Positions 27,470 through 41,928 of a stretch of 64,000 nt of DNA are shown in pieces. How positions within the stretch are numbered: the stretch's first letter is position 1; each line of letters opens with the position of its first letter. The notes under the pieces were generated by a model. The model searched no databases and was not told the origin of the DNA. It saw nothing but the letters and a program-made list of their open reading frames with translations. The position numbers were made by a program, and so were the translations under genes. The DNA is from Atopsyche davidsoni (Eukaryota; Arthropoda; Insecta; Trichoptera; Hydrobiosidae), in contig JAILWY010000027.1 in NCBI GenBank assembly GCA_022113835.1, positions 5,954,501 through 6,018,500 on the forward strand, in the 5' to 3' direction.

Positions 27470-27545
27470 ACCTAGAAGATAGCCAGCTCGAGTCCCTATT
27501 CCACCTCAGGAAGTCTGAGTCTCTAGTCACTACGCCATCGATCCA
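27470..27545 (-). repeat. Possible tRNA-derived SINE relic
   Basis: On the minus strand, GGCGTAGTGACTAGAGACTC resembles a tRNA D-arm region with an A-box-like core. A B-box-like GGGACTCGAGC follows about 30 bases on. No cloverleaf closes and no poly-A tail or target duplication was identified. Confidence 0.25.
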
Positions 27546-30500
27546 TCCCGACGGCAGATGCGCAGCCGGATAGCGTCAGCAGCGCACTCGAGACAAATCC
27601 GGCGAGTAAGGCACGTCGCTAATCGATAAATCATTATTAATGAAAAGTGTAATAAATTAAAATGAACTCTCGATGAACTCATAATAGTATCCGCAGCCGG
27701 CAGACCAATAAACATCGTCGGAGAGCCGCCTTAACGGTGGTGGAGCTAGTGGGCGGCGGCAACTTTCCACGGAGCATTTATAATTCAGCGGAAAAGGCCG
27801 ACTCGAATACCCTGCAATATACATTACTATACCTTCCATACATACCTAAAAACTTTAATGGCGAAGTAGCTTTATAATAGCGAAATTGCTATAAGCGTTC
27901 AATTAAACGTAGTCGTAAGTACCAGGCAAAGTTTATACTATAGTGAATCGACTTGGTGGAGGGTTTAACTTTTTTAAAACCGGTTCGCACCCCGCCTTCT
28001 CCTCCCTACCAGAGTATAGCTGGGGTACATCTACTTATTATGTAATAGAAAATACCTATTTTCTTAGCCCTTTCCGTTTATATAATATCCACTTAAACGA
28101 ATTGTCCGAGGCAGGAGCTAGTCAGACAACTATATTCCACTCAGAATACAGGCTTGAACTGGAGCGTTGAAATTTTGTTATTCAGTCGTTCACTAATGCG
28201 GGTTTTGAAAAAGTATAGTTTTCATTCATTTACGCACCCGGGACGGGAGACTTCTACCCAAAAGTAATAAAACATCGGTTTATTTTTTGTAGTTTTGATT
28301 TAAAACATGGTTTGGTATGCCCGGATTAATTAATAGCATATGGACACAGGGCGCACAGTTTTATGTCTGTAGTTTGCGATAACGCTGTTTTAAAAACATT
28401 TTCACATAAAAAATAACATTTCAATTGATTTTAAAAGCCAATTTCAATACTCCTAGGGGGTTTTTTTCGCTGGCTTAGTTAAAATTTGTTAATATACGTC
28501 TTGATTAAGTCCGTGAGTGAAGTCTTAACAAAGGCCAGTTATACTTACATTGTAAAACACCTCCTATAAAGAACGGTTAAAATAGTTGATGATAATAAAA
28601 TGGAAATTATACTGGCAAGAAATATGATCCAGCAATATTAATAAGACTTATAAGGCATCAGACATTTCAATTTTAAATCGCCAGCGTCCCGGGCATGGAA
28701 ACGCTCGATTCAAAATCACAACTAAGTATTTAGCGGCATTGTCCTGTCAAGTGACTAACAACTCGAATTTAAAACTTACACTTTGTAGCAATCGAATATT
28801 TAAACGGCGAATTTAACATTTTACTGTGGGGGTAAAATGTCCTATTTGTATGCATCTTTGACAACATAATACTTGATATTAATTTACTTTTGTTTGTGAA
28901 AAGAATGAGATGAGTGAACTAAACCAAAAAATTGAATAATTTAAGTTTAGTTTCGGAGTTGCTTGATACGTAATAAACTTATTCAATTCAGTTTATCGAT
29001 TACAGTGTAAACACCGTGATTACTTTGATAATTTACAATATATCTCGCTCAATGCACATGTACACGCTTGCAGTAAACAAGTTAATATATCAGTGTCATG
29101 CTAAACGTAATTTATGCGTAGATAAACAATAACATAAGCCTATAAAAATAAATAACAGACAAGGTAAAATGCCGGTCATTGCCGCAGAAAGCGTGACGTG
29201 ATTTTTATATCAACATTTACAAGTGTATAAACAATTTGCAACACTTTTCATGCAAGTATACACAAGTACGACGCGCGGAACCGAAGCCTGGCCAGCTGCG
29301 GTGTGGTAATTAAGAGGTTGCTGTGCAGACGTTTCCCGTCCCGGGTAATGTGGAGCAGTAGTGCCTGTAGGAAACAAACACGGCCAAGGCGGAGGTCCGC
29401 CCGAGACTTCAATGGAGAAATACAATTATGAAAATTACAGCTACTTATTGTAAGTGCCCTTCAGACGACTCACTCGATGCAACTGCGTACGAACTGGAAG
29501 CTAATTCCACATAATAGCGCGTCTCCCACGCGGCTGGGTCTTTGTGCCCAAAACAAACGTTCACTCCGAAAGCGTACTCGAGTGGTAGGAGGGCGGGCGC
29601 TCATTACGATCGTGTAAGCGATACGCGCATAATCATTTTCAAAATAAAGCCATCTCTCGGCTGGGGGCGATGTGATAGTTTTGTTATTGGTACGCGCATT
29701 CGAGATATCCGGACTCTGCGCCGAGTGCATATGAGTAACATTACCTCGCAGCGTTATGGGCGCTAGCGCTATTGTCACCGATATGGGACGGGCGTGGGTC
29801 TCCCCGACTTGTGGCATTACTCCCCGTTTTGGCCTTTCTATATCCGATCGCCTTCGTGTCGGCCTCCGAGAAGGATGCTCTCCGACTTCACATTCACTTC
29901 AGAACTTCCCTTCTCCCGCGTCCGTAATTTTTTTTTTGATAGTACAATGAGGCTGTTGACATTTTACATAGAACATTCGCGGCCTTGGCTATTTTTTCGC
30001 AGTATCATATTATTACCAATTAAACTAGCGTAGATTGCTGTGATGACTAGTATTGCACTCTGTTGTGTACTAGGACCACAATTGACAATTTCATCTAGTT
30101 GACTTTTACTTATTTTTAAATTAGGTCCGTATTGATACCGACTATGTCTTCGTTTATATAAAAAAAACATTGCTGGAATAATTTTTTTGAAGAGTTTTCC
30201 AATGAACCCGGAACATACCCAACTGATCACGAGTATTGAAACAAACCTCAAACTACCTATCAACGTCATCGATGTAATAAAAAAGATAAGATAATTTTAT
30301 TACTTTAATATCTATAGGTATTTTCACCAGTCGTTTTTGTGACTTTTTTAAGAACTCAATAATTAATAATATCAATAAAAATATGTCCATGTGCTCGGGA
30401 ATGTGGATCGGTCCATCGTTAGCATAGAGTCTCGTCGGTTTTATGTGATTCCGCACTGGTTGATTCACACAGTTTCTCACGGCCAATATTCGCGACAGAC

Positions 30501-31088
30501 GCGTCGGCGAGACGAGAGACCGATGCCTTCCTGTCCGAAGAAACTCGTTTTAATCCGCAATTTGGCGTGGCTGGTGTCGCACAGCAGTAACGGTCCGCGG
30601 GCGGCCGGCGCGGGCCGCAGGGAGTGCGCCGCGGCCGCTCAGTGGGTTAATGGGGCGGGATTATACGTCGCTGCTAATTAATTTAGATTGAATTTCGATT
30701 CGCAATTACAATTAAACACCTGAAATAAATCGGTCGCTCGGGCGCAGGATATTGAAAGGTATTTATTGTATTATTAATGAGAGGCATTCGCTCGCCCGGC
30801 GGATGATGCATCACCCGCCAGGACGGATCCGTCCAGGTCAGTTCCTGTGCGGTGCGGTTTTATTATCGAGTTTCTACTCTGCTGCCCGACCCGCACTATT
30901 TCCACTCGAATGAGCTTTAAAGCAAACACTTAAACTAAATTGACTCGCGGTCGCGGAGACAACGGACGATAAGAGGATTATCTACCAATTAGAGCGAATG
31001 AACAGTAAACATTGTACCCCACAGTAAACACGGGCGACCGTCTGCAATGTTAGATAATGAATTTTAAAATATTGAAACACGATTCTAA

Positions 31089-31092
<4 letters not shown>

Positions 31093-31138
<46 letters not shown>
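31093..31138. repeat. (AT)23 microsatellite
   Basis: An uninterrupted run of 23 AT dinucleotides. It is likely to be length-polymorphic. Confidence 0.97.
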
Positions 31139-31140
<2 letters not shown>

Positions 31141-33625
31141 TATAATTCATATCTCACACACACAAAAAAAAATTAGTGATAGAAATGAATCATATTTTTT
31201 GTGTGTATATTTTCACCGCAACTTGAATTATGCTTCGTATTCCACGAGTAAGGCATAGAATTCAGCAAATCATTCATTTCTGATGGAACTCTTCTTGATT
31301 GCTTCAGCTGCATCGTCAGATTAATTACTAAAAGTACGCGGGCGGAAGACCGCGCACGGTGTAGATAATCCACACGCAAAACATTTATGGTAAAAAGTAC
31401 ATGAAATAGTTTTCTACGAGGAATGCCATAAAGCGCAGTAGGCGCTCGCTTCGGGGATCAATGAAGCAGCAGTTGGCGGCGGGTCATTCCGGGCATACTC
31501 AATCACACCAGCCAAACTGTGGATGCGACGAAGGAAAATAGGCTCTATGCTGAAATATTGGGTTTAATTTCCGCCGGGAAGATAAATAATGTTAAATATT
31601 ACTAATGAAATAAATAAGTAAATAACACACTAAATAAACCTAGGAGTTAATTCTGGAACAAGACACATACAAATGTAACGCAAGAATTTTAGACTGAAGC
31701 TCAATGTGTAAACTATTCTAACTGCTACAATTCAAAGAAAAAAAGTAATCTACGTATTTCCCCTTTTAAAATCAGTTCAAAATTATTGATTTATACCATT
31801 CTCGCAGGGGCCATAACCGTAATCAGATTTATTTGATGCAGTATACTAATAATAATGAAAAGAAGCGGGTGACACGCTCTTCGAAGATTTGTTGAGCAAA
31901 TTAAGTAATTATTAATATTTCAAAATTATCCACGAATTTAAGAACACCTGCCGGTGCAGCCTGACCTCACGCAAATAGGTCCGAGTAGAAGGCACGGCGC
32001 TGCTTGTGCGAGCATTCTACAAGTGCGCCAGCTCAAGCACTTGAAAAATCCCAAGGATGAGAGCCGCCTGGTATTTAGTAACCGCTGGGCCGGCGCACTC
32101 ATTCCACCGCTGCATTATGTATGGACACCCATGAGGAAATGGCATCATGCAGTTTTGTTAGCGTTTTTGTTAAGTGTTTTTTTTTTTGTTGGTAGTTTAT
32201 CGCGCGGATACGACGAACAAATCAAATATGCCAGCATTCATATTGGGAATAACGCGCTATCTGATCGACTGTAAGGATTAATTCAACCGTTTATTTATAC
32301 TAAAACAGTGCTGTTGTGATTTGAATACATAATTATACTGTTTGGATATAAATAAATTGTGTTGCTGAAACAATGAAACCTTAATTATTGGCCACAAATG
32401 GATATACGAAAATATATAATATTATGTAAATATGAGACTGTTTTATATTGAAATGTGACGCATAATAGGCTATAAAGTTGCATTGAGTGCAAATAGAACA
32501 AGAACAATAGAAATTATTTTTAAAAGCAACGCTTATTAATAAAAAAAAAAAAAACAATCTTTAGTTTTATATGTTTTACTAGAATAAATTAAATATTGTA
32601 AAGCAAGTGTAATATTTTTTTAATGAATTGCAAAAGCGTTGATCAAAACTGAAACAAAAAGAACGACCTTTTAAACAAGAAAAAAATAAATATTTAATAC
32701 ACCAAATCGCTAACCAAACACTCCTTTAGATAAAAGATAAATGAAGCCTCCGACGATTTCAAAACAACAACAAACAACTAGCTGATCGATACGCCTATCT
32801 AAAAACGGAAAAAATGTATTGCACTGATTAAAGCGCCGTGCCGAAGATATAATTTTTATCAGCCCCTTGTTAGTATTAATGCTGCAGCGCAGTAGATAAA
32901 CAGATATTCACAAAATTAAAAACAGTTTTTTTTATATGGACCAATAATTAGTGTTTGTAAAATGTAGACGATTCACAGTTACCGCTGGGTATGGTCAGTG
33001 TCTGTCAGTGGCCGAGTCCGCCAGGCTTATCGTGATCTTGATACGCGTACGGTTTATTGGTTGGCGGTGTAATAAGTTCGATCACCTCCCAGCTTTATTT
33101 ACCTCCATCGCCCACACCCGAGAAGACACCTACGGGGAGTATTTTTATTTCTTTAAATTCAGGATCGATATTGCAGTCCATCACGCAATGATAACCGCGA
33201 AAACATTATGAAATCGCTTGGATATTGCGAAAATTCATTATATTACTTGTAAATTTACGCTAGTTAAAAGTGGCTGTGGCTTTATTCGAAATTCCCACGC
33301 ATAAACCAAAGTATTCGAAATTTTTTTTTTACAAAAAACCAGTGTAGCTCTCCGAGTGACAGTCAGGGCGAAAGTACGTGTACATTTTAATTTGTTAAAA
33401 TACAATGGATAGGTTTTGACTCTGGACTAGACTGGACTAGATATACTAGTTTCATTTTAAAGATAATCATGATATATCACTTTGGTACTAGATACATTTA
33501 AATTAGAAATTGTTCATCGATATGGACTACTTACACAGCTATCGTATTTTATTTTACTTACATTCTTTGTTATTTTTTATGTTATTACAAGACTTTCAGC
33601 TTTTGGAGATGTTATATAAATTCAA

Positions 33626-33670
33626 GAGTCATAATTGACATTCTTATTGAGTCATAATTGACATTCTTAT
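33626..33670. repeat. 23-bp tandem duplication
   Basis: GAGTCATAATTGACATTCTT plus three further bases is present twice head to tail, 33626-33648 and 33649-33670, with no mismatch over the shared 22 bases. This is a recent slippage-type duplication. Confidence 0.95.
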
Positions 33671-33894
33671 ATCGTTTAAGTCCCGCCGGCAGTGGGTATT
33701 GTGAGCCGAGTGGAGTTAAGTCCAGACTCCGGGCGCTGGCTGCACGGAGAGAGCCACCGAGGAAGTCCTCTGGCCGCCGATGGCCACGGCAGATAGCGAT
33801 TATGATAGCATAAACATCTCGTGCCATTTCTGCACAATAAATAACAAAGCTCATCAGTAAACGTCGAAGCGGCAGCCGGTAGTAGTATCCGCGA

Positions 33895-34005
33895 GTATCG
33901 CCCCCCGGGCCCCCTCCCCGGCCTCGTGCCCCCCGGGCTCCCCTCGGGCTCCCCCCAGGCTCCCCCCCTCCCCGGGGCCCCGGCCATTGTGTGGGGGGCG
34001 GGGGA
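33895..34005. repeat. C-run-rich block, G-quadruplex-prone on the minus strand
   Basis: More than ten runs of three to seven C residues occur in about 110 bp. Runs of four or more are spaced closely enough to satisfy the usual G4 pattern on the minus strand. It is one of the most GC-rich stretches in the window and borders AT-rich DNA on its right. Confidence 0.75.
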
Positions 34006-36624
34006 ATTAAAAAATTAGCAATGCTTCCTGTCGGAGGGACAGCCGGCCGGTGTGCACTACAATGTGTGCATAAGCTGTATGGACGGCACCAGGGTGGTCG
34101 TTTCTGTCCTAATTGCTATTTATTTTCAACCAACTGAATAAGTATGATGGAGATGACAGTAGAAAAAATACTTCCTGGCAAAGCATTATTCTGTACCAAT
34201 TTTAGTTGCAGTGATTAAATCACAATTAAACATTAATCTCGATAATTTAGGTGTGGTATACTTTTTCGTTGAAACATCCTGAGTTGATTAAAATAAAAAT
34301 AAGAATTGTCAATAAACTTTCTGAAGTCATTTTTAAATATTCAACAGAAATTATTTTGTTTCTACTGATTCCCTAAAACTTTTCAAACATACCTCTCATT
34401 AACATAAATGTATTATATTTTTAAAAATACCAAATAATAAATTCCAGTAAAAAAAAATATGACAAATAAAAATGGTGCAATATAAAAATATCGTTTAAAA
34501 TCTGAAATCTATTAGTGCCCGGCTTGCTTTTTTGTGATAAATTTTAATTATGATTTTCAAATTGTATGCAAGCCAAAACGAGAGTCCAGGCGCCTTTTGT
34601 AATTAAAAAAAGAGATTGTCATATAGTCTGTCTGCTATTCACCGCGCTTCATTGGTCTAACGGTTGATCACAACGAATATAACTCCAATTGTATTTTCAT
34701 AAGTTAGTAAATACTCAAAAAGTAAGGCATATAAATCAAAACAGAGACACGCTGTACAAGATGTATAGCTTTCAAAATTATCTGCATATAATCTATATCG
34801 CTATTTATGTGATTCGCTTGAAAGCTTATTTTCGGGATATCCTTGTGTTTAATAATATATTTTTATACAGAATCGTGTTGCGCTTATTTGAAATTTATCG
34901 TTTATATTCCCATAACTTTTATTTTATGCCGCTCGCAATATTAGTTTAAGTAATAAAACGAAATTATGACTGAGACCGATGGAAGTAATCGGTATCGCAG
35001 AACAGGACCGTTTGCGGTGGTATTTTTTCGGACCATAAAATCACAAATAAGGGTTGAGTTGATACAGTTCCGAAAGGGTCACTGTAATAACGAAGCGTTT
35101 GCTCGGCTGAGGAAGTACCTCCTCGTCGAGTAGGCTCGCAGGGACCGGCACGCCACCGCCCCCGCGCCTCGAGTTCGGCCCGCAACACCGTAAACCTTTT
35201 CAAAACCATGGGGGGTTTCAAAAAACCCCATAGTAGTTTGACCCAGATGTAGTATTTAAACTGTGTGATTGTATACTCTCTGAGCAGTACCATTATGTAT
35301 CTAATTGATACCAAAAAGTTCACAAAATATTATTGTAATAAGTTTACAAATCATGGGGTTAGTCAAGGTATACACAATACAACCACTGTGACAAATGACA
35401 ACTTACCAACGGTTGCCATCTTGAGTATTGGACCAAAAGTAAATATAAATAATTGAGTTAAGCTTTGATATCAAAGTGCGAATTTATGATGTAGATAGCA
35501 AAAAAAAGAAACAATAAACCCTATAATATGACGAACAATGATAATACCTTGAATTTTTACAGCTCAGAGTCATTAGTTTTTTTCATAAGCCAAACGACCG
35601 TCGTGTCAAATCTCCAGCCGTATAAGAGTAGATTCGTATTTGAACTTCTATATATAAAATTAATCAAGTATTTTTAACGTACTAAAATAACTTTATTCGA
35701 GCATTAGCGAGTTGCTTCCAGTATCAGTGTCAAAGTCATCACTTGGTATGGGATGAATTAATACCCATTTCACAAAGTTAAAATCTATTAAAATAATTTT
35801 CTAGAACCGACGGTCTAGTTCGCTGTGCGGGAGGGGTCGCGAGCGCCGCAGCCGCACGCTCGGGACCGCCAGTATAAATAAATACCCATTTTATAAGTAT
35901 ATAAATTATATAATACGTAATATTAACTGTCAGGATTTGAGACACAGGGTCGAATTTATACGCTACCTTTTTCGTTTTTAAAATACGTATCACATTTCAG
36001 ATAACCAGAAATAAAAAAAAACTTTAAACTATGAAATTATTCACTATCAATAATAAAGGAGCTTTTTCTACTGGTGTACGCATTAGCCAGAAATTAAAAA
36101 TTTACGTCTTAATATACTGTGAACCAAGTACAGAAAAAAATATCTACAAAAACCTCACGCCTGCTCGCTTCTTGTTCTATATATCTTAATTACTGTGAAT
36201 ATGATATCTAAGATTGCATAACACACAAGGAAATATTTTTAAAACGCAAAAAAGCACACAATATTTACTGATTGCAAAAATCGGCGGTCTCAATGTAACA
36301 CGGTGATGGATGATATAAGCGGCGCATTTCAGCTTTCATTTATAAAACGGAACTCCAACCACAGATAATAAATAGCTTATTTGCTTTTGAACAGATTCCT
36401 TTATTGAAAATGATTAATTGATTGGATTAGCGAGGAGCGTATTCGGATCTGCGGACTTGAGAGTATTCTAGTTTTAATGTTACCCTTGGGACTCGAGTTA
36501 TATAATATAATAATCGTGGTCGAGACTGGAGGGCCGCGGTCCGAGTCGGCGCTACACGAGACCGGGCCGGGCGGAGCAGGAAGGCATTGTGGGTCAGCAT
36601 TGCCGATAGTTTTGAATAGCTCGG

Positions 36625-37127
36625 TGTGTGGGATAGTGCACATTATGACATTCTATTCATTCAGCAATAAATACGATACTAAATTGCGTGTAAGAAAGAT
36701 CGTGATTGCTTTATCAAGCTAGAGAAGTACACCTGATGCAGTAAACTTCTACAATGTTTTAACAAACCATTTGGAATATATATGGCTAACGTCATCGATG
36801 TGTGGGATAGTGCACCATGCGCTATTTCACTAGCAGACATAATTAAAAGTGTGCGGCAGAAAGGTATTTACTGCTATACCGAGCAGCATAAAATTACAAA
36901 TAAGAATAAATAAATGGCTAGGAGGTTAAAATCATTCGTGTTTATTAGTGCTTTTGCCATTTAAAACTTCTTCGGACTAAATTACCCCTGAAAGGCGAAA
37001 ACGGTCATAAACAAATATGATCGTAGTCTCCTAGCAATTTCACTAATCGTATTTGTGGATAAAATATGTAGTGTTATTAGCGTGAAAATTATACCAGTCT
37101 TTGGACCTCCAAAAATTACCCCTGAAA
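36625..37127. repeat. Two interspersed pairs of short exact direct repeats
   Basis: TGTGTGGGATAGTGCAC occurs at 36625-36641 and 36799-36815. AAATTACCCCTGAAA occurs at 36979-36993 and 37113-37127. The offsets differ (174 and 134 bp), so this is not one simple duplication. Confidence 0.85.
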
Positions 37128-38568
37128 TATACTTCATGGTTTATGTACTTTCCTAATACTACTGAAATATATGTAGCTACCTACAATAATTGATATGAAA
37201 GAACATGAATACACGAAATTAAAAAGTCGGTATTGTAACATATTATTAATAAAGGATAAAGGCTTTTAATATACTGATGCTAATAAGATGGTACATACGG
37301 CGTATAACGTATAAAAACCTTATTTATAATGAAGCATATAACATATAATTTGTTTTGACAGGTTAACTGATTAAACAAATTGAAATTATAATTTCACAAA
37401 TAGGTACGTACGCGAGTCTGAAATGTGAACCCACAACTACATACGATATTAAATAATTATATTTACAATATTAATTAAGCGTATTTTAAATCGCTGCTTC
37501 TTTATTTATAATAAATTATATTCGTGTTCAAGCGCTTTTTGTTAAATAGTATTCTCTTCAAATAAATCATGATTTTATCAACAAAAAAAGACGTGCAATA
37601 TCACTGAACGAATGATTGATTGATATCTTAATACATAATAATAAATAACTGATTGTGGTGTGAATTTTGATTCCACGAGCTCACGAAAGTACCGCCTGAC
37701 CTGACCTCTTGTTTAATCAAAAATGAAGAATAGCACTGCCAGGATTCTACGCGTTATTCTTTTTAAATAACCCCGAGGTTAACTTTCACGAGCGACTCTT
37801 CTGTCGGCCGTTCATCATCCGACCCAGGAGTGTAGATTTTTGCGGAGACAAACCGCACGAGTCTCGCGTTGCCATTGTCGGGCATATGCCGGGCATTATT
37901 AACTCTACGGTTAGCCCTGTGCATGCGGTGTGAAGTATAGAATATCTATGGGATAGGAGAATAAGTTTTTTTCGCATGTGCTTTATAGAAACCGCATTCT
38001 GACCTTGATGCTTGATGATAAAAAGAGCTGCGCCGTAAATCATCGACGTGTAAATAATTTGAAATGCATTTTGTTTCAGCGGAGTGTAATGAATGGTTGA
38101 TGGTTTGAAAGAAAACGAAACTAGGACCAGGATGTTCGCACGAGAGAAACACTCAATTACAGTTTATTAGAGAGCCACACAGGCTCATTATCGTGCAACT
38201 TAATTGCCGTTTGCAATGCCAATATTGATTATATTGAAAAAAGCTACTGTATACATAATTTTGCAATATTCAAATATCTATTCAAGTGGAATTAGCGTTA
38301 ATAGTCAATATACAGAGTGAATCTGCATATATTATTTTTAAAGGTGTAAATTTTTATTCAAGAAGAAAAAGTGATCATTGCTGAAATAAATTAAAATATA
38401 AATATCCGCTATCCTAGTAGATACAATTATTTTTCAAATTTTGTTTAACTCATTTATATCATACTAAAAATGTTAATATGTTGTGCTCATATCCTAACTA
38501 CACTTTTATCTAAACTTAATCCAATTATTTTATGTAATGTAGAAAACTACTGATTAGTCATGTTATGA

Positions 38569-38576
38569 TGACGTCA
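38569..38576. promoter_or_regulatory. Perfect CRE palindrome
   Basis: TGACGTCA, the full palindromic binding site of CREB/ATF-type bZIP factors. It is one of four in the window; occupancy is unknown. Confidence 0.35.
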
Positions 38577-41500
38577 TTGAACAAAGTTTTCATAAATCTT
38601 TTTTATCAATCGACTTTGCATAAGACTGTTAGTCACTCAACAAACAAAAAGAGCTAAAAAGCTGCTAGTAAAAAGTATTGTGAAATAAAGGGTTAATGTA
38701 TTTATATAATATTGCATAACTAAAAGATTGTAAGTATATAATTTATCGAGATTGAAACAGGTCTAATATATGACATTTAATCAATATATTTTTTATAAAA
38801 AAACAATACTTATCTAAATCACACCGTACACATTAAAAACACAAAGTGAACAAAAACTTCGAATCGTTATTCGTTACAGCTGACGCAACGATTTCTTATT
38901 AAATACACGCCAGAAATGCAAGGATGTTTTAAATGTCAAGAAAAGTAAGGTAATAGAAAAATCCATATATGTAATCGCAAACACGTGCATATTACGATGC
39001 ATGCTTGAATCACGGTAGAGCTGAAGTATCGAACAGTAAAATGGAAGATCAGGCGTGTATGTAAATGACGTGTCCACGGCATTACTGCGAAAGCACCGCG
39101 CCCCGGGGCAGGTCGGCTTCTGATCACTTGCGCCTCAAGGACCGCGCCTCGGCACTCGCGGGCTGTGCACCCGCCAAAATGAAAAACAAAAAAGGGTCTG
39201 AACCTATTGTGCCAATATGTAAACTAATTTACTGGAGGCATTTCCTGAAGGTACTTCCAGCGATCTATTAAATTTCAGGGGTCCCATGTTAAATTTCCCG
39301 GATACCCTTGGGAAGCAGAGTATTTGTTTATGGAAAAATCCAACGAAGATATAATCGAAGTTTTGGGGACCGCAATGGTATTTTTACCTCGGCGAAGTCT
39401 GGCGCAGAGTATGATTTACTTAACGCATTAACTAGTCCTCAAAAGCCACTCATTCAATGATTAATCTGGTCCATACGTAGGTTCAGTAATGCGAGATACA
39501 CTATCATTATAATCTGAATTTCGTATTGTTTTCAATAAACCATTTTTAAAAACTTTTTTTGATTCATTTTAATTTTTTAATAGAAATAATGTAATATGCA
39601 ATATTAATTGTATTTTTTTTTACCAAAAGAACGAAGAAACATATCCTACAATACTCAATAAACTCGTTTGATCTATGCATTTGAATTAATCATCCGTCCA
39701 TTTTCAGGTAGCACAACGCGACGTATTTAACTATAATCATCCACTGGCTATACGAAGTGGAGTCGCCGTTTGAATAAGCTAATTTTAGCATCATCAGGAT
39801 AAGAGAATAATCTCTTTTGTAAAGCAGTAGTAAATATGTTTATATTTTGATTGATATGACAGCGGGGGAATGCCGAGTGGTGGCGGTCGTGTTCCTGCTT
39901 GATGCGGCCAAGGGCTCGCCACGCCGGCACGGAGAGGCCCGGCTGGCTCGGCGGCTACTCGTTTTCTGGAGTATTATATTTGCAACGCGCTGAGTCCGAG
40001 CACTCGCAACGTGATCCATAACTGCTGCAGTTATCAAATAAAATATGCTTAAAAAACACCTAACGATGAGTGGGATTATATGATAAATTATTTTCAATAA
40101 ATCATCGGATAGAATAATAGTTAGCAGTATAATAAAATTTAGAAACTCTCAATCGTCGGATTTGATTATTATTAATACTTTTGTTTTCGATAGAAGGTTC
40201 CAGGTGAAAGAAAACATAATCGATGAATCGATTGTTTTCAGGACGCATAAAGCATTCATTAGAACAAATCGATTACGCCCATCATCGGGCAATTATTGCG
40301 AGCTAGTTCGAATAGGTTTTAATGACTACAACTTAAATTTTTATATAACAGTAGACATTGCACTATCTCGTATTCTCACAAGTCTGAATTACTATTTGTA
40401 ATGAAATTAAAAAAAGGAAAGAGATATAAGATCTGAGAAATCCAAATAACAGAAACATCGTTAATACTATAAAAACGTCACAATATTCGGTGAACGTCCC
40501 GGGTCGTGGTGGTGTCGCGCCTGCGTCGCCCCGCGACGGCTTGCTCGGGCCTTGGTCGTAGTAGCGTTCTTAGTGAGATTGCCGAGCAGGTACATTGTAA
40601 TATGGTAAAATGAAAGCAAACGACTCGTTTTAAGAGACAATTCACACGGTTATCATAATCCTATCATGATTAATGGCCTGGTCTTGGCTGTACGTAGGCG
40701 AGAAGTTAAGATTTCGCGGCAGATACAAATTTAAAGTAAATATAGGGTTTTCCAACAACACATGACGAATGTTTCTTAAAATAAAATACCAAAAAATACA
40801 AGCGAAAATACATATTAAATTATTTAATTTATTTTTGAAATTATCGACGACATCTTAACATTACTAATTTTTTTTTTAATTCTCGGATCATTGTGGGAGT
40901 AGAACTGAATTTAATAAAACTCAGAATTTCAACGGTGACGAATCGCAAGATCATGGAATCGCCGCTTCTCTGAATAATACGGTCCAATCACTCCTTTAGT
41001 CCAATATAAACAAAATCCTCGCCCAAGAAGATTCGCTGGGATTGTTTGGCCGATATTGCCTTTTACACGAATTCGGCCAAAATCAATGTTTATGCTAAAA
41101 CACAACACAGCCAATTTTATTCCAATTCTCGGCATTTTAAATTTGTAGCGAAAGAATGGTTTTGTTCTAAAACCGTGATGATGATTAAACCAGTGCGCTG
41201 GTTAAAATTATAACAAAAAAATAGTCATGCAGGAGTCATATCTAATCCTGAATTTTAAAAATAATAAATTTAAAAACAAAATACGAAGGTAAATTGAGTC
41301 ATCAATGTCTTAGTCAACATATACCGAGATCTCATTGTGATTTATTTAAATTCAATGACGATTTCCAATGCAAAGGATATATAATTATACTAGCTCAACA
41401 ATATCATTAGAGAACTACCGTGCATTTAAAAAAACGGGTGTAGTACTAAATGTGGTTAGATTACTTTGAATTTATTATTAAGGGACTTTTCCACACTAAA

Positions 41501-41920
41501 CTTAAATTAAAATATGTTGTATATTAAATTAAAGTATTTAAAAAGTCATAAAAAAAAACAAAAATTGTTATAAACTGCTTATATATCACAGGATACAATA
41601 TGAGTTATAAATGAGCTGTGATGATTGATACAACAAAACTGGAAACAGAATAAATAAAAAAGTAGAAGCATCAAATTAGTATTCATGAGCATTGATTTCG
41701 CGTCTAGAAATCAAAACGACATTCGCATGCAAAGCGGGCCGCTTTCATCTTGTTATTTTCAATTCCAATACAAAAATATATCAATATAAAGTAAACACTT
41801 GCCGCAGAAGCGTCCTCTCCACAATCTATATTCGTGCCGTTTTCAATTTGAACCCGGGCCCGGCGCGGCGCGGGGAAACGCACTCTGAGATCGAGCGTCG
41901 GGAGAAAAGCCGCACTACAA

Positions 41921-41928
41921 TGACGTCA
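41921..41928. promoter_or_regulatory. Perfect CRE palindrome in a GC-rich islet
   Basis: TGACGTCA lies at the centre of the CpG-rich islet at about 41,840-42,035, a context more typical of active CRE sites than AT-rich DNA. Confidence 0.4.

Noticed and set aside
29470..29817. 115-codon minus ORF with overlapping plus ORFs
   Set aside because: It lies in GC-rich DNA where stops are rare on both strands, and no strand shows a family motif.
31954..32274. 106-codon plus ORF with a hydrophobic stretch
   Set aside because: No recognised domain, no splice or promoter context, and the hydrophobic part comes from a T-run; treated as incidental.
34640..34700. TTGGTCTAACGG, resembling a tRNA A-box, on the plus strand
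   Set aside because: No B-box at the right distance and no foldable arms.
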